A stretch of 64,000 nucleotides of DNA, from the NCBI RefSeq assembly GCF_023278565.1, contig NC_064680.1:3162001-3226000 (forward strand). Reading direction: 5' to 3'. This DNA comes from Colletotrichum lupini. Taxonomy: Eukaryota > Ascomycota > Sordariomycetes > Glomerellales > Glomerellaceae. The notes below the pieces were generated by a model, which was not told the DNA's origin, searched no databases, and was given only the letters and a program-made list of their open reading frames with translations. Both the position numbers and the translations under genes were made by a program. Positions 11,698 to 22,859 of the stretch are shown in pieces (position 1 is the stretch's first letter; each line of letters begins with the position of its first letter).

Positions 11698-11922
11698 TGT
11701 TAGTATATACGTAAATAGGTTAGACCTTTTGGTTACGACTAGGTTAATAGGTCAGTATAGGTCTATTGCGTGTGTATATAAGGGGAAGATCGTAGGCAGA
11801 GCCCGCGGTCCCTCAGTGGGTATAGGTAGGTGGAAGGGTCCGTCTGCACGGGCCCAGACTGCCTACCTACCACCCCTACCTAACTACCTAATAGGGCCCC
11901 TTTTCTGCCTCGTAATCCAATA
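11698..11922 (-). repeat. Right LTR (225 bp)
   Basis: Partner of the LTR at 4540-4764: same length, no gaps, only transition differences. It starts TGTTAG and ends CCAATA. Because the element reads on the minus strand, this is the 5' LTR and would carry its promoter. Confidence 0.9.
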
Positions 11923-11927
11923 GTTAG
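11923..11927. repeat. Target-site duplication, right copy (GTTAG)
   Basis: Exact repeat of 4535-4539, directly after the right LTR. The split host gene resumes at the next base. Confidence 0.9.
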
Positions 11928-12705
11928 TGTTGTTCAGATAGACCTTCGCACAGAGAGAAGGAAGCCGAAATATACGCAATTCTTTGTTAGAGCTGTACCG
12001 ATCGAAAGTACAGTGCTTTGAAAGATCATCAACCCATAAAATAGTGACGTCGCCAAGCCGAGACAAAGACCAGAAGTTGAGGTGGGTTACTGTAAGAAGC
12101 GTTGGAGGGCCAGGAGGTGGTCCGAAACCCGGCGGGCACGCTATCGGCATCAGTCCGTGGCTGCGAAGGACAGCACCGAGAGGCCGTTGAGATGACTGAT
12201 TTAGACTTTGCTTGGTTGCATTTCGATTTGATTGCCTTTCGGTAGCCGTGGAGAAGTCGGCAGCCGGCTCTGTGAAGCTCGGGGTGTATAGCATGGTTGA
12301 CCAGCCCAAGACAGCAAAAACTAAATGTCGTAGAACATTCTTGTGATCTCTTCTATCGGCTATGGGTACGTCATATTCTTTCATAAGCCAGTCTGAAATG
12401 TCATCTACTGTTGTTTGGTGGTTCGCTGAAGCATTGATGAAGCCGACAATTTTCGTGCACACCTGAGTCTGCTTTTCAAGATAGGAGCACCCAGGTTGGG
12501 CTTTGCCCAAAACCTCCATCAAATCTTTCGTAATATCTTCATAGTCGGATATGCGAGATTCCAGTAGACTGGCGAACTGTTTTAAACCTTCCTCAAATAT
12601 GTATCGAGGTTCATTGTGTGGTCCACAACAGGCGCTGAGCAGCGCTTCGCGTCCTACTCCTTGGACCTCGGAATCATGCCGATTATTGTTTCCATGAAGC
12701 CGCAT
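11928..12705 (-). pseudogene. N-terminal part of conserved fungal protein split by retrotransposon
   Basis: A single open exon from ATG 12705 gives about 260 residues up to the insertion. It carries helical, acidic sequence, a run of ADRRDHKNVLRHLVFAVLGW at about residues 130-150, a Pro/Gly-rich loop (PPGFGPPPGPP, about residues 200-210), and then LSRLGDVTILWVDDLSKHCTFD and FRLPSLC. This last block belongs to a lineage-wide fungal family of unknown function whose C-terminus is membrane anchored. The C-terminal piece of the same gene is at 3972-4534. I took the ATG at 12705 because the frame upstream has no other ATG. Transcripts from this half would run into the LTR and stop within a few codons (ITRQKRGPIR then stop). 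Confidence 0.78.
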
Positions 12706-13433
12706 TTTTAAAGATTTATAGCAAGTTGACTGCAAATGGCATGAGTGTAGAGTGACCGTTGTACGTGATTTTTTGGTACGACCGTGTCAGCGACTACTTA
12801 TCCTTTGATTGAAGGTGGATGTGACGACGGTGTGGCCGGAATAGCGAAGGCTTGCCTCGCGTATTCGGATGTCCTTTCGGAATGAGATGCACGAAAATGG
12901 CTTGAAATGATCGCCTACCTGAGTAGGCATCTACGCCACGTTGAGCGACTGTCTCTCTAAGTCAGACATGACGATGAACAGTTTCCTGCCGCTTCATCCT
13001 GGTGGCTTTGTGAGACACAATTTTCGCGATGTCGATTCCATGTCTTGTATACAATTGTGCCGCTGTCTTCTGTTGTGATTGGTTCTGTCGGTAAAATGTG
13101 ATGACTGCAGTGCTTCAACACCCATGCGTGCGGCAACTTACATGCGTGTGATCAATGACGTGGCTTGCCCTCAGCCTGCTTCACCGGCAAGCCTTAAGTA
13201 GGTAGTCACTGCTCCGGCGCAGTCAGGTTGTTCAACCCACCACATCAACTTGCGCTCCTTGGGCAGCAAGGCATTACTCATAGTTGCACTTTCGACAGCC
13301 TCACTCCAAAGTACGTACCTATAGCCTGATTGATCTACGTAAGGAAGCTCATCTCTGCCCCCGTCTACAGAACTTTCTGCTCCCACATTGCAAAATGCGA
13401 CTGATAGACCCAATCGCCGGATATCCTTCCGAC
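12706..13433. promoter_or_regulatory. Shared upstream region of split gene and NLR gene
   Basis: The split gene (minus) and the NLR gene (plus) diverge across 728 bp, so both promoters must lie here. I see no conserved motif I can name and no supported open frame. Confidence 0.4.
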
Positions 13434-16400
13434 ATGGCCACACAGTAAGCAGTCACTGAAATGAGCTTTCGTTGTTAGTACTTATTGAATGGTGTCTCAG
13501 CGACAAGGTATATGACGAGTCTTGGCACGCAGCTTTGAGACGCTGCGAAGCAACCCTTGAACGCCATGACCACGAGCGGGCATTGGGGGTGAAGTCAATC
13601 CAAGACTTCCGGGACGAGTTGGAAAAGCTCACGGCTGAGTATCAAGATCGGGAGTCGCACGACGCAATTAGATTGATCCATCCAGTTCTTGATCACTATG
13701 AAACTTTCGCGAAAAACTTTGTGAGCATGATGGCGCATCCAGTCGACACATCGATGATGTGGGGATTGCTCTTTCTGGTGTTCAAAGTAAGCGAGGAAGC
13801 ATTGCTATAATGTAGAGTATCAAGAACTGAGTGCTAATCACTACGTAGCTGGCTCTAGGTGAAAGCTCTCCAGCTAGTCAATCGACGTTCAACCCCTTGA
13901 CGGAAATCAAGAAATGGTTAGACAGAATCGGACACAAACTAGAGGTTTCGAACGACTGCAAGAATTCTATCCCCGACTCCGATATTCGAAGGGTCCAAAA
14001 GGATACGGTTGAGGTCAACACATACATCGTCGATCTCTGGCTCGATATCATCATGGCATTTCGGAACGAAGGACAGGGGCACGAGGGTAAGTGTTATTAA
14101 GTCATGCGTACTAACATTGTCTTGCTAAGTGCAGACAGTCTCTCTGAACGAAACCGCGTGGGACAAATTGACGATCAAGTTCAATATCGCCTACCAGAAC
14201 ATTGACGAAGCGACTAAACGAATCTCGCGAGTAGCGGAAATGGCGGAGAAGCAAGCGCGTAAGATGCACGAGATGGAGGTCATGCAGCGTTTATTGACTA
14301 TGGGAGAAGCAAAACAAGACAGAATACGTCTTCCATGCAACAATCTGCCCGTGGCAAAGAACAAACAGTTTTTTGGCCGGAAAGAGATCTTACAGAAGTT
14401 GGACAACCACCTACAACCAGCGAGCACGCAGAAGCCCCTATCTTCTATAGCTTTGTATGGCCTGGGGGGCATCGGGAAGACGCAAATCGCACTTGCCTAC
14501 GCATACCATAAGCTTGATGATCTGGATGCTGTCTTCTGGATATCCGCACAAGACTTACACTCAATCCAACAGAGTTTCAGCCGGGTTGCTCTTGAAGCTC
14601 TTAAGCTCCCTGATGCACGCCCGCATGCTTACCAAGAGAACATGATCTTGGTTCTGACCTGGATGCATACGACAAGTAGGAGAACTATTATCCCAATAAC
14701 GATACGATGATGCTGAAGTGATCAAACAGGTTCGAAATGGCTTCTTATATTCGACAATGTTGACACACACGACGCGCTCGATAACTGTTGGCCTGCATCT
14801 AAGCATGGAGCAATTCTTGTTACTACCAGGGATGTTCTAGTTGCTACTCTCCCTATCGACAAAGGCCTGGAGATTGAGGAGTTCGGGACAGATGATGGGG
14901 CGGAATTTCTACTCCAGATGGCCTCTACCAGAAAACGAACCCCCGGTGAAAACGAGACTGCACAGCAAGTTTCGACTTTACTTGGCGGCTTACCGCTGGC
15001 TTTGAATCAAATGGCAGCTCTCATTAATGCGAGGAGTTGCTCTATTGAGGAATTCCAGGCCATGTACATCAAGCACGAGCAGCATTTGCACAAGCAGAAA
15101 AAGAACGGATGGAAATACCTAGGGTACCAGCATTCCCTCGACACGGTCTTCGAGATGTCTTTCGCCAATCTCAAGAAAGACGCAAAAGCCTGTCTTGGGG
15201 TCTTGAGCTTTCTCTCCGCAGACTCGGTGCCGTCGGAGATGTTCATGGTGGCAGATCCCTCAGACTTGCCTGACTCACTTGCTTTCTGCGAAAATGAATT
15301 TAGGTGAGTAATGGAGAATAATATGACTTCAAATAGCTAATAATAAATAGCCTTGCGGAGGCCCTGGAGGAGCTGACACACCACGCTTTAGTGAGGAAGA
15401 ACATTGACAAGGACACGTTCCGCATCCACCGTCTGGTGCAATCGGAGTACCGAGCAAGAATGGATGATCGACAAGAGCAGTTTGATGCTGCGACCAAGCT
15501 ACTGTTGCGAAAGTTCCCTGGTGAACGCGAGAACAAATACGACAATGAGGAATGGATCCTGTATGAGAAATACATTCCACAGGTCCTTGCTCTATCCAGG
15601 AACTACGCCGATTCGCAAAGCAAACCGAACCCCTTAAAGGCCAGCATGGACTTCGTCAACCTCCTCGTGAATGCGGCAAAGTATGAAATCATGCCTTACA
15701 TTTCCCATCTGACTGACAGCTGACATACTCTTGCACAGTGGCATACATGACAACGATACTACAAACTCGGTGGTCGGTTTACTCGAGACCGCCGACCTTG
15801 CTTACAGCCATTGTCCCGAAGATGAACAAGACAGATTGACATGGGCGCATTTGCAGTCGTTGAAGTGCATGTATCACTTTTGCACCTCGGAGTTCTCCAG
15901 ATCTGAGAGGGAGATGACCCAAGGTCTCGAGATTCGGCTTGAGATACTCGAGCCCCATGATTTGCTACTTGCTCTTTCATACAGCTGGCTCGGCATGGCA
16001 GTCGGCGCCCAAGAACGATATGAAGAGGGTCTTGACCTTTTGTTGAAAGGTAGAAAGATTCTCGAAGGGCCGGCCGGCAAGATTCCAACTCGAATGATGG
16101 TCTGGAGTTTCAACACTTCGAGGAACTACTACTGCATGGGTAGATTCGAAGAGGCAGAGGATCTCTTGTCCAAAGCGCTCGCAGCGGCAGAAGAACTGGG
16201 CGGATGGTATCAGCTTGCATAGTAGGCTATCCCCCTCAGACTGCCCATTGGAATTCGGCTTGCTGACACCCGCTAGCGCCCATCTCACTTTTGCCTCGCT
16301 TCGAACGAGGATGGATAGGCTCGATGATGCGAACTCCCACGTCAACACTACCAAACACATTCTGGAAACGTCTGGAATCGCTGCTCGTTTTAGCTGGCTG

Positions 16401-16759
16401 AGCTCATACTGCGCATACCGCGCCGGAGATGTAGCCATGAAGCAAGGTCGTGTACAGGATGCTATGTGAGCAGAACCATTCTATGATCTCTTTGTCAGAT
16501 GCTAATGAAGTGGCGAAGAAACGAGACAGAGAGAGCTGCGACTATCGGAAGACTTGTAAAAGTACCTATCGGTATTCTATGCCGATGCATCCATGCCTAC
16601 TCTAAAGCTCTCTCTTTGGATCCTGCGCGCAAGGAGGAAGCGGAGTATCAGCGGCAGGAGGCAAGGCGAGTACGCTCGCAGATACTAGGTGACCACGGCG
16701 ATTTGGATGACGAGAGTGACCGAGCTTTTGATAAGCTTGTGAAGATGGATCACCGATAA
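13434..16759 (+). CDS. NLR-like protein: NB-ARC NTPase with TPR repeats
   Basis: Nine exons (13434-13444, 13501-13786, 13849-14086, 14130-14675, 14730-15303, 15351-15680, 15739-16221, 16277-16465, 16519-16759) give a 965-residue protein with no stop. The N-terminal ~180 residues resemble the DUF7708-type domain of fungal NLRs (MMWGLLFLVFK near residue 93). An NB-ARC domain follows: FFGRKEIL (~259), Walker A GLGGIGKTQ (289-297), Walker B LLIFDNVD (365-372), VTTR sensor, GLPLAL (~445). The region from ~600 on has TPR-like helices (LSYSWLGMAVGAQERYEEGLDLL, YYCMGRFEEAEDLL). NLR proteins of this design act as signal-sensing NTPases; several control heterokaryon incompatibility. The ligand is unknown. 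Two introns need AAG rather than CAG/TAG acceptors (14127-14129 and 16516-16518), and one intron is only 43 nt; the last junction is the least certain. It is intact although its divergent neighbour is transposon-split. Confidence 0.85.
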
Positions 16760-19700
16760 GGGGATGCAAGCCTGTCCTCTTGGCCCCTTTGAAAGCCTCT
16801 TCTTGTGCAGGTCGTGACAGACTGCATTTTGAGGAGGTAGGAAGCGCATACGCCATTACACGTCTTTGACGGAAAAAGACGATGGAGACGTTTGCTGAAG
16901 CCTTCCATCCTCATTGGGCTAATTTGGGAGAACGAGCTCGGAAACCTAGGTATGTAAGCTAGCACCAACAGACAAACACATCTATGAATAGGGACTGCTT
17001 TTCACGAGACTCCGAAGGTAACAAAAAGATTGAATGAGGAATCTTACTTGACGGAAGCTGAAGAAATCTCACTGTGTTCCCTGATCTGAGTGTGTAAGTT
17101 TGCGAACTTGCAGCCATGGTCTCCCTACCCAGTTGCCCCAGATAGACTCAAGACGTCACCGCAAGACGCCTTGTCGGACGTTTGCTGAGCCATTGAACTC
17201 TACTCTAATTTCTCTCATCGTAAGAGAGGCTTAAATTAACGAAGGAGTTTATTTCGAAAGCCCGGGTAAGCGACCAGAGTGCTGATTATTGATACGCCCA
17301 TAAGGGGGGCCCACCCGTCGGTATCACGTAAGGTCCGTACGACTTGATGCCTTAGGGCTTCCAAGAAAGTTTTGATCAGAAGTTGTCTCGATAGGGTGCT
17401 GTCATAGCATGAACTAGGGCTGGTACTCGGACTCAAGGCAGAGCCGCAGAGCCACAGAGACACTGATTCGAAAGGGGGCATTGTGAGGCAAGTGAATCTC
17501 AAAGGAAATTTCAATCCGTACGTATCGGCATCACGAGTAACACAGTATGGTCCTGCGACATTCATCCGCTTCATGCGCATCTGTACGCGGGCGAAGACTT
17601 GGGCCTGCTTGGACGCTGGTTTCATCTCTCTTCATCCAGGAACAGCACTCTCGCGGGAGGACGTAGTCCGAAGACAATCCAGACAGACGCGGGGCATGGA
17701 GAAAATGAGATCAGACCAAGATGAGTGCTGCAACAGATGAATCTAGGTTCCGAGCCAGCCTCTCTAGGTCAGAGCGGAGCATCGTGGGGTCCTCTTTGCG
17801 ACCCGGGCTGCAGGTGTCACATCTGATGAATCAGAGATATCCTACTTCGACGGTGTACCATACCTCAGGCTTGACGTATCCCCAGATACATCTGGACCCC
17901 CCGTGACAGGGTAAGCCACATGCGTTTTTCTGCCAAACCTGTGCTTGATGCCTCGTTAGCTGGGGGTAGTTCGTTCTGACACGGTCCACACAGCGACCTA
18001 ATTGTCAAGCTTAGTAGTGCGACACGAGTCGGTGATTCAGATGATAGAAAAAAAATCAGGAAGTGAGGGGATCGGCGACGACAAGAGCCATCAAGGCTCC
18101 TGAAAGCCCCTCGCGAACCCCTCCTCTTGTCCATCTCAAACTGCTTCAAGGCTGGCACTTTAGATCGCAAACTGAGTTTGAAGCAGTGTTTGCTAGGTAC
18201 GATACCCGTTGCCGGCTGTTGCGAGCATCACACACAGGCGATCGACCTCTTCACTGGCTGGTCTTATTGATGTCAGTTGACCCCTGCTCGGCGAAGGAAG
18301 CTTAAACAAGCCACTTGGCGTAAAGCTTGGCGTAAAATGTGGAGATTGACTCGAGATCCTTGAAGAGGCTGACTTGGGCGTTGTTGGAATGTCTGTGTCA
18401 GTGACGATCATGCAGGTGGGTAGGGTTGGTGCTTCATGCGGGCATGAAAGCCGTTTTGAGGGCGGAGACCCGTGCCAATGTCCAGCTTTGCTCGTTTCAC
18501 TCGGACCTGGCATTGTAGTGTCAAACTCCGAGCGACAGCCACTGCAGCAAAGAGGAGGAGCAAAACGATTCGAATATGCTTGGCGACGCTACCGGTATCG
18601 TGAGACCCAGGCAAAGCGAGGGGTGTTCGGGCGAGGCTGGCTGATAGCCCACGTCATTTCCGTCTCGCAATAGGCCCCATCGATACCAGACAGCGCTGAC
18701 GGGCTTGGAGGGTTCAGACCGCCGATGATACTCGAAGCGGAACGAGTCGAACTGGGGGCGAGTCAATCCAAGTGTGAAAAGTAGATGCCGAATCTGTCAG
18801 CATTGAGTGAGAAAAGGAGTAGAGTTGGAGATTGTGTGCCGAATGCCGAGAGTGCCGGAAGGCAAATGTTGGGCCAGGGGTCGGGAGCATCGAGGTGTGT
18901 GGGTGGTCCAGAGAGAACGAGAACGAGGCAGGAACTCAACCGTCAGCCTCGCTGGAAGGAGGACGTTGAGCCAAGATTTAGATGGGCTGATGACGGGAAG
19001 ATAAATGCGAGATGCTTGAACTCTTTAAGCTTGAACTGGGGAGCGAAATATGGTTGATTAGGGATTTTGAGTAGGATGAATCAAAGACAGGTGATCTGTA
19101 AACATAATCGTACGATTTTGACGTGCAAGACCGCATGGATGGGCTCATGGAATGCTTCTTTGCTGGGAGGTGTGAGCGTCTGACACGCAGCGCAGAAGGG
19201 AGGACATGGAAGCAGAGAGACTCTGGGCCAAGAACGCAGTGTCATTGGACTAGAGCGCTGCACATGGCTTAGACTTCCCGCTAGAGCAATCGACAGCCAT
19301 CAAGAAGCCATGATCCATCTGAAGGATTCAGGGATAGACAGGGGAAGGGTGAGACGGGGGCGGATGGCAGGATAACGACGCTGCCTGGGTGCGAACCTTG
19401 CTCGGGCGACAGGTGGGTTGGGTCATGGATGGAATCAAGATACGTAGGCTGACAGGTATTGACACTGTTGAGTAGGGTTTGGGCGGGCTTGTGTATCAAG
19501 CTAGAGGTAGCATGGCGTTCTATGGTTCCTGGCGTAAGTTGTGAGGGAGAGAGTGAAGTGCGGGCTGGCAGAGAGCGAGCCGCGAACGTGCTGAAGGTTT
19601 CATGACGGGGATAAAGTGTGGATGAAGGGCCGATGTGCTGGGATGACAAGTTTGGAGATTTGCGGGTGATGCACGGGCCAAGACGACCAAAGGAGGAAAG

Positions 19701-21826
19701 GGAAGGGGGCCTGTCCCTGCTGCTTCGGTCAACAGGCGTAGTGTAGGTAGTACGTATGTACTGCGTACAAAAACGCAGGAGCGATGCTGATGGGGACCTG
19801 CCGCACCCTCAACGCATGTGTAACTCTTGTCCCATGCCGCCAAGCCCGAAAGAGACTAGTGGGAATGTGGGGGTGACCCCTGGGCCCTGACACCCTCCGC
19901 TCCTCCCACCTGTCCTTCCGTCCTTTATTTTTTCTGTGCCTTCTGTTGCGGTGCGGTGACCGCTCTTACCTTACCTTACCGTGCTTGTCTCGTAGAGTGG
20001 TAGAATGGGCAAGAGCTTAACCGGGGGAAGGCACGATGCACATTTTAGGTTGGAAAACGGAAAGGGTTCCCCGGATCATCTTTGAAGGGAGAAAAGAGAG
20101 TTAGGCGAGAGAGTCAGTCGATACCGTACGGAAGGAACCTTCAATCTGGCATGGAAGAGACGGTGAAGAGTGTTTGGACTTTTGAACTCAACTTTCGAAG
20201 GTGCCCTTGTGCCGTGGGTGCGTGATAGGTCAACTCCAGGGAAGCTTCGAGGGTGATGCTTTCTCATGAGGGTAGCTCTAATTATTCACGTAGCCAATGG
20301 CTTCCCGTCGTTGTGTTGCAAAGTTGCAATTCGCAGCAAAAGGGTAATGAGAACTATGTATCTGGCTTGGCCTCACATCATGGTTGAGCCTATTCAAAGC
20401 AACATTCCTATCGTCTTCCTTGCGAGATGGGGAAGCAATATCGAATATTCCCTGCTGGCTACATGCTGGGCAGCTGGGCAAAGACCCCCAGATAGAAAAC
20501 AGCTCACCTTCAGTGGCCGGATCACTCTATAATTGCATCGGTAGTGCAGCGGCATGCAGCTGTAGCGCATCTCGGTAGCACGATGCCATCACATTGGAGT
20601 TTTTAATAGTGTCTTTTTTGCGGGTTGTCCTTGTGATGGTATTCAAGAATAGTTCCTCAATGCCCCATCGTTGTGCAACCAGCGAATCCTGTGTCACCAA
20701 AATCCAGCCACCGCAGCTCTCCCGTGAGGTGTGGTGTACGGAGGAAGGAGTGGTGCTCGCCTCACCTGGTGGTCGGCGACTTCCATCAGCAACCGTTAAG
20801 CGCCCAGCAACATGGGCCCGGCCGAAACGGGTCTGGCGTCCGTGTTCCAAAATTAAAATCAGCCAACCACCGGCCGCCGTTGCGTCTCCCGTCACCTTCT
20901 CATCTGTCCACTTTGAGATCCGTTCCTCTAGGCGGGCGGCAAGAAGGAGGCAGGTGGTGGCCAATTTGACCGTCAATCTGAGTTTCTGTGGTGCCCGACA
21001 CAACGTCGCTGAGAGGAATTGGACAACGACCTCCCGACCGCAAATCATCATTCGTGCATACTGCTCCGTAGTCGTATGTACAGCTGGCCAGGTAGCTAAA
21101 GTACCTTGCCAATGCCATGCCATGCCATGCTATCCGAATGGCCCATCAGCGGAGAACCAGACGACAGGCCATCCAGCATGGAGAATGGGGGGGATTGGAT
21201 GCGGATATGAGGACGTCGACTCGTCATCCTCGTTTGGTTGTTTTTCCTTTCTTCCCTTTGTTTTCCCATTCCCTCCATGATCCATCCACATTCCATCCTC
21301 CTCCCAGCAGTCTGGTAACCTATTGCCATTTTCGGTCTGACTGTCGTTGGTTCCAACAAACTTTCCAACAAGACAAAGCTAAGCGCAACCGCCATACCCA
21401 ACTCTTGTTTAACAGACGCCAACCCGTACCGATCAAGAGAAACGACCCTTGTTCATCGCATTCACTGTGTAGCGTAGCGTAATAGCGCATACCCACACTT
21501 TGCATTCGAGCCGCATTGTCAGAGGGGAACAACACAGGCAACGCTGCACACAAAAGCGCAAGAGAAGGGGGAAACGGCCCCTCCCCTGTTGCAACCGAAA
21601 CGTCAGAATAGCCTCGGGGCCCCCTCGTCAAAGCGCCTCTAACAGAAGTCGTCTCAACTCCGCCCACCACCTGTCGCACCTGGCCCTGCCGTCTGATCAG
21701 TCTCGCCTCTCGGATCGGACTGATACAGCTCCCTCCAACTGCGAAACCCCTCCAACGTCTGATCTACCGAATCGTCCAGTCCACCATCGTCAAACCCCTT
21801 GTCCCGTCCTCGACAGTCGACAGTTC

Positions 21827-21827
<1 letters not shown>
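16760..21827. other. Long gene-poor stretch upstream of noxA
   Basis: About 5 kb without a convincing gene. Open frames here are short, have no domain similarity and overlap one another on both strands. A CTTACCTTACCTTACC run occurs at about 19968-19982. From about 20600 on the sequence becomes GC-richer and pyrimidine-rich, which may mark the beginning of the noxA regulatory region or an unannotated non-coding transcript. Confidence 0.4.
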
Positions 21828-21857
<30 letters not shown>

Positions 21858-21965
21858 CTCTCCCACCCCCTTCCCCCGACCCACCGCCATCCCCCCACCC
21901 CCCCTCCATCCCCCCTTCCCCCCCCCCCCCCCCCCCCCCCGCACACTTCCCCCCCCCCCCCCCCC
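21828..21965. repeat. Extreme poly-C / low-complexity tract
   Basis: Three near-pure cytosine runs of about 29 (21828-21856), 23 (21918-21940) and 17 bases (21949-21965) lie within 138 bp, joined by C-rich spacers. The opposite strand carries the matching G runs and yields spurious glycine-rich frames. Run lengths in such tracts are error-prone in assemblies. Confidence 0.9.
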
Positions 21966-22859
21966 GCCACCAAATCGCACTTTTTTTCACAATTCACATC
22001 GTTGCGCGGGACGAACACTAACACTGGCACCCTGTTCAACGGCTATTGACGAGGTTTCATGGACACCTGACATCCGAAAGATTAGTCCCGACATCATCAC
22101 CCACCCCTCCATCCAATCCTGCACCAAACCGCACCATCGTCAAGCCCCCTCCACCACTTTTCGTCGCCGGATCCAAGTCTATCCATCCGACAGCACCAGG
22201 CTCCCCCGTTCATCCCGGGCATTTCTCTTTGCCAAAGAACCGGTTCCCGCCCTGTGCAACCCCGGTCAATCGAACCTCACGCGGTGCCAAGTCCACAGAC
22301 GCCATCGCTCGAACTTCGACTGCCGTCCCGACTCGCCTCATCTCTTTATGACTTTCCCCCCACCCGCCGAAAGCTTCGTCTCGTCTTCCTCCACCTCTTC
22401 TCCTTCACCCTCATTTCTCTCTTCTTCTTCTTCTTCTTCGTTGAGTCTCGCTTAGGTCGAAGAGTCAAGAGTCAATTCCCGAGCCCTTGCGACCAACGAG
22501 ATTCCTTCCTTTCCTTCGCTGCTGGCTCAGATCATTCTTTTTAACCTTTCCAACTTTGCTTGGCTGGAGTCTTTTATTTTCGCTTCTTTTGCTCGTCGAC
22601 TGCACCACTTTAGGTATTATAAGAGACGTTTTTAATACGGGGACTGAGAAGTAAAGAGATTGGAACCAACAGACTTTGGCATCGATAGGAACGTGGTTAT
22701 TGGATTTGCTGGGATTATTTGCTACACCATCGCCCGACGCCCACACGAGCCGCTACCGATACACCCAAGGCCCGACCCCAACCGCCAACTCGTCGGTACT
22801 GTCGCAGGTCGACACCCTAATACAGCTACGAATAGGAGGGCAATCGAAATCGAAGCAAA
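21966..22859 (+). promoter_or_regulatory. Probable promoter and 5' leader of noxA
   Basis: The ~900 bp before the noxA ATG are rich in CT stretches (for example TCTTCTTCTTCTTCTTCG at about 22420-22440), as is common for fungal promoters and leaders. Several short upstream ATGs occur. There is no clear TATA box and no protein-coding signal. The boundaries are inferred. Confidence 0.4.

Larger units (their letters stand above)
4540..11922 (-). mobile_element. Ty1/copia-type LTR retrotransposon, RIP-inactivated (7,383 bp)
   Basis: Two 225 bp LTRs flanked by an exact 5 bp duplication define the ends. Between them the sequence is strongly AT- and TpA-rich and no long frame survives. Translation of the minus strand with stops read through gives, in order from the right: a gag region with a decayed zinc knuckle (about 9235-9285), a GAG-pre-integrase block (about 8400-8460), an integrase core (about 7900-8100), the integrase C-terminal part (about 7010-7125), reverse transcriptase (about 6240-6580) and RNase H (about 5600-5675). 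Integrase before reverse transcriptase is the copia order. Most stops are TAG/TAA where the family has Gln or Trp, i.e. C-to-T or G-to-A changes. It is inserted in the same orientation as the host gene and splits it. It cannot move by itself in this state. Confidence 0.92.

Noticed and set aside
21654..22039. Glycine-rich minus-strand open frames (up to 108 aa)
   Set aside because: They are the complement of the poly-C tract; no real domain, and the glycine runs follow directly from G homopolymers.
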